Origin: an uncultured Muribaculaceae bacterium
GTDB taxonomy: Bacteria; Bacteroidota; Bacteroidia; Bacteroidales; Muribaculaceae
Reading direction: 5' to 3'
NCBI GenBank assembly: GCA_910583795.1
Contig: CAJTZQ010000050.1
Span: forward strand, 1 to 25,860
DNA length: 25,860 nucleotides
Part shown: piece by piece, positions 15,010-21,593 of the stretch
Position numbering within the stretch: the stretch's first letter is position 1
Layout: each line of letters starts with the position of its first letter
Notes under the pieces: model-generated
The model's input: the letters and a program-made list of their open reading frames with translations, nothing else
Databases searched by the model: none
Told to the model about the DNA's origin: nothing
Program-made: the position numbers and the translations under genes

Positions 15010-15579
15010 ATGAAGCGATCTTGCGAAACTAAATTAATTATGATTACACGTAAAATTATCAGTACCCACGGTTCGCTTCGTCAACTATTCTGGGGAATAG
15101 CCACTACCGTTATTCTCATGATATCCGGGACTTCTGGAGCTTTCAGCACTGCTGTTAATTCGGCTGCGAAAAACTTTAGTCCGGAATTTGAAAAAGCGAT
15201 TGCCGTGATTAAAAAGTATGAAGGGCTTCATCGCAACAAAGGTTCTCTTATTGGCTACGGACATAAAGTGATTGCCGGAGATAAATATAAAGTCGGAGCA
15301 AATCTGACGGAAGCGCAAGCCGACAAACTTTTAAGAGAAGACTTGAAAAAATTATGTGCAAAATATAGGTCTTTCGGAAAAGACAGTCTCTTATTGAGTG
15401 CACTTGCATATAACTGTGGCATTGGTGTGGTCGCAAAATCTTCTGTCTATAAAAATCTTCTTGCCGGAAACAGAGACATCAAGAAGTCTTATCTTTCTCA
15501 TAACAGGGCAAGAGGTAAGGTTTTATCTCAGTTGAGCAAGCGACGTCAAGAGGAATTTGAAACGCTTTATATCCCTTGA
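15010..15579 (+). CDS. Exported GH24-type lysozyme-like protein (Bacteroidales variant)
   Basis: 189-aa protein with an N-terminal membrane or signal segment (about 25-45, WGIATTVILMISGTSGAFS) and a lysozyme-like domain (about 58-189). The GH24 pattern is visible as the putative catalytic Glu in IKKYEGLH, the GYGH motif, LTEAQADKLLREDL, and ALAYNCGIG. The stretch between the Glu and GYGH is short: 14 residues from Glu to His against 20 in T4 lysozyme, so the classical catalytic Asp and Thr have no evident counterparts. Other Bacteroidales proteins I recall share this short form. Peptidoglycan cleavage is therefore likely from the family but not certain. The ATG at 15040 (MITRKII) is an alternative start with a more usual signal-peptide n-region. 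No holin or phage genes are near. Confidence 0.75.
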   Translation: MKRSCETKLIMITRKIISTHGSLRQLFWGIATTVILMISGTSGAFSTAVNSAAKNFSPEFEKAIAVIKKYEGLHRNKGSLIGYGHKVIAGDKYKVGANLTEAQADKLLREDLKKLCAKYRSFGKDSLLLSALAYNCGIGVVAKSSVYKNLLAGNRDIKKSYLSHNRARGKVLSQLSKRRQEEFETLYIP

Positions 15580-15583
15580 CATG

Positions 15584-15602
15584 AATTTAGTCTAAATTTT
15601 TT
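15584..15602 (+). terminator. Weak candidate terminator after the lysozyme gene
   Basis: AATTTA and TAAATT form a 6-bp stem around GTC, followed by T's. The stem is AT-only, so this is a weak call. Confidence 0.25.
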
Positions 15603-15654
15603 ATAAGATTAATCATGCTAAATTGTTATATAAAACGTTGAGCAACTATAAACA

Positions 15655-16569
15655 ATGAAAATAATGAAATTAATACCCTACATATTTCCAGCTGTGACGA
15701 TTGCCATTACTTCTGGCGTTTTACTTCCGGCTTGCTCAAATTCCGACAAAAAGAAATGTGATAACCTACCGGATGAGGTCAGACCTGTCGCAATTGCCAT
15801 TATCGATGATTCTCCTTCCGAATTTGCTTCTGTCGTATCATATCCTGTAGAAAGACCTTACCCTCTTAAAAATGTAGAGGACTCTGCCGAGATGGTAAAA
15901 TACTACCCCACTCTCGTTGACGAACCTATCAAAAAAGCTGTTACCGAAGCACCTGACTCGGCATGGCAGCAAGTGGGATGGAGGGGATGGACCCTTGGTG
16001 ACGGTTCTTATTTCTGGATTGATTCCGGAAAGATTTATGAGGTCTCTTATGTTTCTCAACGTGAACATGCCATGCTTGATTCCCTTCAGAACTTAGAAAT
16101 CTCCACTCTCGAACCATCTCTTCAAGCCGGATGGATACCCGTGGCTTGTATCAAAGATACTGAATCAGGCGAATTATTCCGTATTGACACTCAGGATGCA
16201 ACTAATCCCCCTATTTATCGTCTTGCAGGTTATAGATCTGAAGAAGATTTATCAGGTCAGCCCTCTATAATTCTTTACGGATCCCTTGATCTTGAGGGGT
16301 CTATGGGTAACAGGTTCTTCAGATTTTCTGACGAGGAAGGCACTACTGCCGAGTATTCCCCTGATATCGTTTCCGATGAAGATCAACCGGAAATTGAAAT
16401 CGACCGTAAGGGTACATCCCATCGCTATAAAGCAAAACCGGATTACTGGCTTGACCACATCAAATCTAAGAAACTTGCAAGTAATAAATCTGCAAAAACA
16501 ATTCACTTTAGTCCAGATTCGATTAAACCCTCAGATCATAAAAACGACTCGATTAGCGCTAAGCAATAA
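15655..16569 (+). CDS. Lipoprotein of unknown function
   Basis: 304-aa protein with a type II signal peptide: hydrophobic 8-25 then LLPAC, with the lipidated cysteine at C27. After a short acidic linker, the mature part contains a central segment (about 95-245) with DSAWQQVGWRGWTLGDGSYFWID and related aromatic/Gly-rich strands, and a basic, low-complexity Lys/Ser/Asp tail (about 255-304). I do not recognise a family. It is in the same direction as the lysozyme gene, 75 bp apart, and the pair ends in a strong terminator, so cotranscription and an envelope role are possible. An in-frame ATG at 15664 is an alternative start. Confidence 0.75.
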   Translation: MKIMKLIPYIFPAVTIAITSGVLLPACSNSDKKKCDNLPDEVRPVAIAIIDDSPSEFASVVSYPVERPYPLKNVEDSAEMVKYYPTLVDEPIKKAVTEAPDSAWQQVGWRGWTLGDGSYFWIDSGKIYEVSYVSQREHAMLDSLQNLEISTLEPSLQAGWIPVACIKDTESGELFRIDTQDATNPPIYRLAGYRSEEDLSGQPSIILYGSLDLEGSMGNRFFRFSDEEGTTAEYSPDIVSDEDQPEIEIDRKGTSHRYKAKPDYWLDHIKSKKLASNKSAKTIHFSPDSIKPSDHKNDSISAKQ

Positions 16570-16570
16570 A

Positions 16571-16613
16571 ATAATCCTTGCAGCAGGCAACGCCAATGCA
16601 AGGATTATTTTTT
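16571..16613 (+). terminator. Strong rho-independent terminator after the lipoprotein gene
   Basis: ATAATCCTTGCA (16571-16582) pairs perfectly with TGCAAGGATTAT (16597-16608), with a 14-nt loop, and is followed by a run of six T's. It lies 2 bp after the lipoprotein stop codon. Confidence 0.85.
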
Positions 16614-16663
16614 CAATAACATTATTAAAGGATATGTCTGCTACTTTCGCATACAAAATCATT

Positions 16664-18040
16664 TCAGAACGGAAAATTGATTCCGAGATTGAAGGCGGAA
16701 TTGGAATTGAGGGGGACACCTTGCTTTGCAAGTTTCCCTAATATCTGATCCATACCAAGGAACATGTTGAAACCTGTAGTATGAAAATTCAACAGCCACC
16801 CGAATCCCACACCGTATGTACCTGCCACCAAATTTACATCCGCAGAAAAATAATCAACCGGTTTTACATTAGCCGACAATCTGAACTGTGTCCAGGTATA
16901 CTTCCCGTTTATTCTTGTTGAATTGAGAAGTCCGAAATGAAGTCTTCTATATTCAGGCAACTCATATTGGGCTCCGAAATTCAATGTGGCGGCAAGCGCT
17001 CTTTTATATGCCGGCACCCTTTCTATCTCAGTCATCTGATATAGTTCCGCCACATCATGCTTCAATCTGTTCCATTCATTCTTGAATGAGTTTTCTGCAT
17101 CATTGTCTACATTAAAATGGAATGCATCCGTTGTGAATTCCTGAGTTCCGGGTGTATAGGCTCGTCGCGTATGTCCCCAGTTGATAAAACCCAAGTCAAG
17201 TGCCGCAGCAGAAAATTTGAAATCGTTCCATTCATATTCAGCTCCGAAATCAAATCCAAGTCCGAACCCTGTTGGTCTGAAACTCTTTATGTCACCTCCC
17301 GACACATAATTTTTTCCTGTTTTGTCGCTATATTCAGTCTTATAACTGAATCCCACAGACGATGCATATACCTCGGCATTTGTCCGCGCTATCCATTCAT
17401 TCTCGCCAAGCATCAGACTCGCTTCGTTAAACCGGAATTTGAAGTTACCGGCACCGACAAGTATTTTAAATGCCACGCCTACTCGCAACCCCGGAACCTC
17501 TGCCAAGTTTCTTGAATGATTTAAAGAAAGCTGATAATATGCATTGGCATTTGCCACCATATTTTTGATATTATATGTATCATTGGTCACCCCCTCTTTT
17601 GCAAGAGAAAAGAAACTGCCGGGAACTGAAAATTCCATATTTGCCACCATACTTAAGGTCACTGTGTTATAACCGTCGAATGCCTTAAATCCACCTGACA
17701 ATATATCAACCTTATCACTGGTGCCTGCCTTATTGGTATTTCCGAATTTGCTCATGGCACGTGTTACGCTTATTTCCGGATTGGTGAACAATACGCTTTT
17801 TCCGTTTATTGTGTAAACAACATCCTTGACATGCAGATTGCCATGCATATTAAAATTCACATTACCCAACACAGGCATCCCGACAAAAGATGTCTCATTG
17901 CCGAAAGCCGGGTTCATCTGATAACGATATTCATAATCGTCAAGAAAATAACCGGAATATGTGGTTTGCGCACATACATTGTTAATCCATAAGTAAACTA
18001 TGGCTAAAACCGCATATGTTTTTATGAAATTATTCATCAT
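16664..18040 (-). CDS. DUF5723-type outer-membrane protein
   Basis: 458-aa protein with a Sec signal peptide (cleavage near residue 24, NNVCA then QTTYSG). The mature part is rich in alternating hydrophobic/aromatic strands and ends in a phenylalanine (NLGINFPF), typical of outer-membrane beta-barrels. The N-terminal pattern YFLDDYEYRYQMNPAFGN, and the later GFGLGFDFGAEYEW and TRINGKYTW segments, match what I know of DUF5723 proteins in Bacteroidales. The function is unknown. It starts 46 bp after the stop of the large lipoprotein gene and is probably cotranscribed with it, so the two may work together at the outer membrane. The start may be either of two adjacent ATGs. Confidence 0.8.
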   Translation of the reverse strand: MMNNFIKTYAVLAIVYLWINNVCAQTTYSGYFLDDYEYRYQMNPAFGNETSFVGMPVLGNVNFNMHGNLHVKDVVYTINGKSVLFTNPEISVTRAMSKFGNTNKAGTSDKVDILSGGFKAFDGYNTVTLSMVANMEFSVPGSFFSLAKEGVTNDTYNIKNMVANANAYYQLSLNHSRNLAEVPGLRVGVAFKILVGAGNFKFRFNEASLMLGENEWIARTNAEVYASSVGFSYKTEYSDKTGKNYVSGGDIKSFRPTGFGLGFDFGAEYEWNDFKFSAAALDLGFINWGHTRRAYTPGTQEFTTDAFHFNVDNDAENSFKNEWNRLKHDVAELYQMTEIERVPAYKRALAATLNFGAQYELPEYRRLHFGLLNSTRINGKYTWTQFRLSANVKPVDYFSADVNLVAGTYGVGFGWLLNFHTTGFNMFLGMDQILGKLAKQGVPLNSNSAFNLGINFPF

Positions 18041-18057
18041 TTCCTTTTTTTAATTCT

Positions 18058-18094
18058 CTCACAACTCAAAACTCACAACTCAAAACTCACAACT
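18058..18094. repeat. 14-bp tandem repeat spanning the lipoprotein stop codon
   Basis: The unit CTCACAACTCAAAA is repeated about 2.7 times without mismatch. It covers the intergenic spacer between the two genes and the last codons and TGA stop (18087-18089) of the lipoprotein gene. Such repeats can change copy number by slippage, and here that would alter the spacing, not the reading frame, of the downstream gene. Confidence 0.85.
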
Positions 18095-19847
18095 TCTTTA
18101 TATAATAGCCGCTTACTTTTGCCTTTATTTCTTTTAGTCTGAGCGTCTGAGACGATGAAAGTGGTTTATCTGAATCTGGATAAACAAAAGCTGTGAATGT
18201 GATTCCGTCAAGTTTCTTTACCTCTCCGGTGATGTAAAGTTTCACCTCCTGGTCTTTGGCATTTGCCGGCACCACCGCACCTTCTATGGAGACATTTCCT
18301 ATCTGCTGTCCGGTTATATCTATAGGATACCCGTTGAGTGTTGCCTCAAGTGGAAGATCGTTATCAACTTTCATTGTCAATTCAAGAGTCTCGATTGTCA
18401 TGTCATAAAGACGGGTGTCGTGCCAACCCTTATCAGTCTTAGAATAGATGATTTGCGACCTATTATCATCCAAATTGGTAAGGGCGAGAGGTGCAATCAA
18501 TTCCCAGTTCCCTTCTAATGCGGGGAATTCGGTGTCAAGGAGCAGCTTATCTATATGTTGACGGAATATCTTTGGATCCACAAATTTTAAGTCAAGCTGG
18601 TCAGGTAGTCCCTCTCCACTCAAAACTTCTCGTAATCCTGAAAACATTACATGTTCAGGGTTTTCATACCCTGTAGGAATTAAAATTTGGTCTTTTTCGA
18701 GATCAGGAGACAGACGGTAATTATATCTTTCTCCTAATGGCTTGGAATGATCCACTCCGATATGGCCGTAATCAAGACCATATGATTTAGATGGTTGTGC
18801 GGTTCTGACAGCAGTGACTTGAAATCCTGATGTCCAATCAAGTCCAAGTGCCGTCAAGGGATTGTTGACACTTAAATATACCTGTGGATTTGCAAGAATA
18901 AGATTGGTGCCGGTTCCTGCTATAAAATCCGGAAGAACGCTCAAATCTATTGACGGAATGGCAATTCCGTTTCCGTCAAAATAATACTCAATGTCTCCGG
19001 TCAAAGCCCTTACAACCATATCCGATAGGATGTAAGACGCCTGCAGTCTGATATCTGACGGGATAGTCTCATTTGAGGAAACCGGCTCTACTATGAGATT
19101 GGCTCGCTCTATATTCAGACATGAAGAAAATGTGAATGATTGATTTGATATCCTGCATCCATTGGCAGGCAAATTTACTGTATTGACTGAAATTGACAGC
19201 CTTGCTTCACCGTTCACCAATGGCAAAGATTTTATCGACAACCTCCCCGTTGAGGAATTGTAGATGAAATCAATATCCGAAGAATCAAGTGTCAATCCTT
19301 TTGGCAATACAATAGATATTTCATTTAAAGAAGCGTTAATGCCTGATGGTAGATTGAGGGCGTTGAATAATATTGTGAACGTTAATCTGTCTGTATAAAT
19401 ATCATCCAGCGTGACTATTGAACCGTCTATCCCTTCCGCCTTATATATCAAATCATTTTCAATTGGCTGCGACATGGGAAGAGTAAGCCTGTTGCCAATA
19501 GTCTGGGAAGTTATCCCGGTATGATAATTGATGATATCCGGTAGTAAGTTTGGCGCAGGAGAAGTAAATGAAGGGATAACAAATTTGTCTGAATGGAAAG
19601 CCCCCTTCTTATGTATTGCATAAAATTTATTCCCATTCAAAGACACCTCTTGTATGTTATCGTTTTCTTTTACATTGAATATATCTCCCAATGTTATGAC
19701 GTCGATATTTAGAGGCACGACAAGGTCTTTCACCTTAAGTTGTGATGTGGTGTCTATATCCGACAGGTCATAATTTTTGTCGATGCAAGAGGAAACTGGA
19801 ATCAACACTAAAAGAGTTAATACTGCTCTTAAAAGTATATGCTTCAT
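18087..19847 (-). CDS. Large lipoprotein of unknown function, partner of the DUF5723 protein
   Basis: 586-aa protein with a lipoprotein signal peptide: hydrophobic 4-18 then VSSC with the lipidated cysteine at C21. The mature chain begins DKNYDLSDIDTTSQLKVKDL and is dominated by beta-strand-like segments with repeated Leu-Pro and Asn-Gly turns, compatible with several Ig-like or beta-sandwich domains. I do not recognise a named family beyond related lipoproteins found beside DUF5723 genes in Bacteroidales. It is the first gene of the two-gene minus-strand unit. Immediately upstream lies the palindromic element at 19881-20084, so its promoter must be either in the 33 bp between them, inside the element, or beyond it. 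Confidence 0.75.
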   Translation of the reverse strand: MKHILLRAVLTLLVLIPVSSCIDKNYDLSDIDTTSQLKVKDLVVPLNIDVITLGDIFNVKENDNIQEVSLNGNKFYAIHKKGAFHSDKFVIPSFTSPAPNLLPDIINYHTGITSQTIGNRLTLPMSQPIENDLIYKAEGIDGSIVTLDDIYTDRLTFTILFNALNLPSGINASLNEISIVLPKGLTLDSSDIDFIYNSSTGRLSIKSLPLVNGEARLSISVNTVNLPANGCRISNQSFTFSSCLNIERANLIVEPVSSNETIPSDIRLQASYILSDMVVRALTGDIEYYFDGNGIAIPSIDLSVLPDFIAGTGTNLILANPQVYLSVNNPLTALGLDWTSGFQVTAVRTAQPSKSYGLDYGHIGVDHSKPLGERYNYRLSPDLEKDQILIPTGYENPEHVMFSGLREVLSGEGLPDQLDLKFVDPKIFRQHIDKLLLDTEFPALEGNWELIAPLALTNLDDNRSQIIYSKTDKGWHDTRLYDMTIETLELTMKVDNDLPLEATLNGYPIDITGQQIGNVSIEGAVVPANAKDQEVKLYITGEVKKLDGITFTAFVYPDSDKPLSSSQTLRLKEIKAKVSGYYIKKL

Positions 19848-19880
19848 GATAAATTATAGCCAATTTAAGTTTCTTAAAAT

Positions 19881-20084
19881 TGAAGTTGTTTCGATTTCCC
19901 TTTTTCAAGGTTTCGTCAGATTTTCGAGTCGATTTTGAAACATGAAGAGGGAGTTTAGCGTGCCAAACAACCGATGAAAGGATCAAAAGCGACCGAAAAG
20001 ATGACGGGAGATTGGGAAAGAGGTCATTAAAAGGTAAAATCCAATATGAAAATCAATCTCCGTAAAAAAGTGGAATCAACTTCA
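19881..20084 (+). repeat. ~204-bp nested palindromic element, copy A
   Basis: It is close to 88-90 % identical by eye to copy B over the interior. Terminal repeats TGAAGTTG (19881-19888) and CAACTTCA (20077-20084) are perfect over 8 bp, with poorer pairing inside. The core reads GTTTAGC-GT-GCCAAAC, with one mismatch compared with copy B. It has no coding capacity of note. It sits 33 bp upstream of the lipoprotein gene start. Confidence 0.8.
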
Positions 20085-20172
20085 CTACTTCATTTCTATC
20101 AATGAAATGCAGTATGCAAATTTACATATAAATATTTAAACACACAAATATCGTCATTTTAAGATAAAGTCC

Positions 20173-20208
20173 GAAAAAAATCCTGCCTAAAAATTTTTAG
20201 ACAGGATT
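20173..20208 (-). terminator. Rho-independent terminator after the small His-rich protein gene
   Basis: AATCCTG and CAGGATT with A/T-rich inner arms form a 15-bp stem with one G/C mismatch position (20179-20193 and 20194-20208). On the minus strand it is followed by seven T's, so it terminates leftward transcription. The distance to the small-gene stop at 20387 is about 180 bp. Confidence 0.7.
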
Positions 20209-20386
20209 CTTTCCTCTCAATAGAATTAATTATTTAAGTTTCGCAAGCTTACTCAGGTTTGAAGGTTAAGGGGTTGTATTTACATATGATCCTTAGGAAA
20301 ACCTGAAATCTATACACACTTGGAGATTAACCTTTTAACCTTATAACCTCATAACCCTCAACTTTCGCAAGCGAAAGTTGAATTAA

Positions 20387-20542
20387 TTACTTGTGCTCGT
20401 GATGCTCGATAGCTTTATGCACTTTATGAACTTCTTTCACAATACAAAATGCAGCAGCAACTGCAGCAGCCTTAAGTACGATCTTGGCAATATTCAAGCC
20501 TAAATGAAGTGCGAAATCACACTCATGTTTTTTCTCTTCCAT
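20387..20542 (-). CDS. 51-aa histidine-rich small protein (hypothetical)
   Basis: A short gene with a clean start and stop. The product starts MEEKKHECDFALHL, continues with an Ala/Val/Ile hydrophobic helix (about 16-35, with KAAAVAAAFCIV), and ends in a tail rich in His, Lys and Glu (VHKVHKAIEHHEHK). It contains seven histidines and two cysteines in 51 residues. The hydrophobic stretch could be a membrane helix or an amphipathic segment. Support comes from a bounded transcription unit: an inverted repeat in the leader and a terminator downstream. Similar short proteins exist in related genomes as far as I recall, but I know no function. Metal binding by the His tail is a guess. Confidence 0.65.
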   Translation of the reverse strand: MEEKKHECDFALHLGLNIAKIVLKAAAVAAAFCIVKEVHKVHKAIEHHEHK

Positions 20543-20574
20543 AATTAAGATTAATATTTATAATTCAACGTATT

Positions 20575-20612
20575 ACGGTTGCAATTTCCTCTATGTCGGA
20601 TATTGCAACCGT
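20575..20612. promoter_or_regulatory. Inverted repeat between the nitroreductase and the small His-rich gene
   Basis: ACGGTTGCAAT (20575-20585) and ATTGCAACCGT (20602-20612) form a perfect 11-bp inverted repeat with a 16-nt spacer. No T run follows, so it may be a regulatory leader structure or operator for the small gene rather than a terminator of the nitroreductase gene. Confidence 0.5.
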
Positions 20613-20676
20613 TGTATTAACAAATAATCTTTATATTTGGTTGAGACTTTAAGAAACTGTCACTTAAAATTTCGGG

Positions 20677-21294
20677 CTAAAGCTGAAAGTTTTCGGCTTC
20701 CGAAACCTGTATTATCAGTTCTGAAAGAGGTCTTTTGGGCACATGATGAATTTCATCCGGAGTGCGATAATATTTCACGTCCGCATCCAATTCTCCCGAC
20801 ATATCTTCTATAACCACATTCTCTACCGGATAGCCGAGCGCCAATACATAAAGAGGTTTGAAATAATCCTCTAATAGAAGAGTCTTTTTAATAACTTCTA
20901 CATTAAAAGATTTGATTATGCATCCTCCTATTCCGAGCGCACGTGCTCCAAGTGTGATTGCCTGCAGTTGTAGTCCGTCATCACAAAGCAGATTCTCTGT
21001 CAAGCGGGTATCAAGACATTGCACAAGGTATGCCACAGGTCTTTCAGAATCAATGGGACCATCCCATTCGGATAAATAACCTGCCCACTTTAATGCAGGG
21101 AATAGTGCTTCACATTCTTCCTTGCCATTCACAATTCGATATTTCAATGGTTGAAGGTTTCTTCCTGAGGCACAATAACGCGTCAACTCTACAAGCCTCA
21201 TAAGAGTCTCTTTCCCTATTTCTTTTGAAGCGTCAAACCTTCTGACCGAACGATCTTCAATCAGCAATTTTTTTACAATTTCGAAATCATTCAT
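20677..21294 (-). CDS. Nitroreductase-family FMN-dependent oxidoreductase
   Basis: 205-aa nitroreductase-fold protein. The N-terminal FMN-phosphate binding motif DRSVRRFDA (about 14-22) is present, followed by YCASGRNLQPLKYRIV (substrate/FMN contact region, where relatives have S/N-Q-P) and GARALGIGGCII (about 115-126), the usual GxGG-type FMN site. The C-terminal YVLALGYPVE motif is typical. These enzymes are NAD(P)H-dependent reductases of nitro compounds, quinones or other acceptors; the physiological substrate is not known. The ATG at 21294 lies 17 bp after an exact TACATTTG -7 box. It is monocistronic, divergent from the ModF-like gene. Confidence 0.87.
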   Translation of the reverse strand: MNDFEIVKKLLIEDRSVRRFDASKEIGKETLMRLVELTRYCASGRNLQPLKYRIVNGKEECEALFPALKWAGYLSEWDGPIDSERPVAYLVQCLDTRLTENLLCDDGLQLQAITLGARALGIGGCIIKSFNVEVIKKTLLLEDYFKPLYVLALGYPVENVVIEDMSGELDADVKYYRTPDEIHHVPKRPLSELIIQVSEAENFQL

Positions 21295-21310
21295 AACTCA
21301 TAATTTTTCG

Positions 21311-21318
21311 CAAATGTA
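21311..21318 (-). promoter_or_regulatory. -7 promoter box for the nitroreductase gene
   Basis: On the minus strand it reads TACATTTG, an exact match to TAnnTTTG, 16 bp from the ATG at 21294. Confidence 0.6.
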
Positions 21319-21339
21319 ATATTTATCGCTTAAATTCGC

Positions 21340-21347
21340 TAATTTTG
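21340..21347 (+). promoter_or_regulatory. -7 promoter box for the ModF-like ATPase gene
   Basis: TAATTTTG is an exact match to TAnnTTTG. A start of transcription near 21353 would place the whole palindromic element B in a ~240-nt leader of the mRNA. No convincing -33 element is seen. Confidence 0.45.
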
Positions 21348-21358
21348 CATAAAAATAT

Positions 21359-21561
21359 GAAGTCATTTAAACTTTTTTCTTTTTCAAGATTTCGTCAGAT
21401 TTTCGAGTCGATTTTGAAACTTGAAGAGGGAGTTTAGCGGGCTAAACGACCGATGAAAGGTTCAAAAGCGACCGAAAAGATGGCGGAAGATTGAAAAAGA
21501 GGTCTTTTTAAGGTAAAAGCCACAAGAAAATCAATCTCCGTAAAAAAGTTTAAATGACTTC
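21359..21561 (+). repeat. 203-bp nested palindromic element with 20-bp perfect terminal inverted repeats, copy B
   Basis: GAAGTCATTTAAACTTTTTT (21359-21378) and its exact reverse complement (21542-21561) form perfect 20-bp terminal repeats. Inside, about 43-bp arms (CTTTTTCAA...TTTTGAAAC and GGTTCAAAAG...TTGAAAAAG) pair imperfectly, and the centre is GTTTAGC-GG-GCTAAAC. The whole can fold into a long hairpin on either strand. The trinucleotide TAT flanks both ends, a possible 3-bp target duplication. It encodes no protein, so it resembles a MITE-like or structural repeat. Confidence 0.85.
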
Positions 21562-21593
21562 TATAAGTTGTTTTCGGACTTAACCGGATTTTT

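Larger units (their letters stand above)
19848..20386. other. Intergenic region: palindromic element, terminator and short repeats
   Basis: No gene is seen here. The region holds element A (19881-20084), the small-gene terminator (20173-20208), four 8-bp AACC repeats (starting at 20329, 20337, 20345 and 20353) and a 22-bp palindrome CAACTTTCGC / GCGAAAGTTG with a 2-nt spacer (20359-20380). Confidence 0.6.

Noticed and set aside
20632..20639. Plus-strand TATATTTG as a promoter
   Set aside because: It matches the -7 consensus, but only convergent genes lie downstream on that strand, so it has no obvious target.
19881..21561. CRISPR array or IS element
   Set aside because: There are two dispersed copies without regular spacers, and no transposase gene lies between or beside them; the intervening genes are ordinary.
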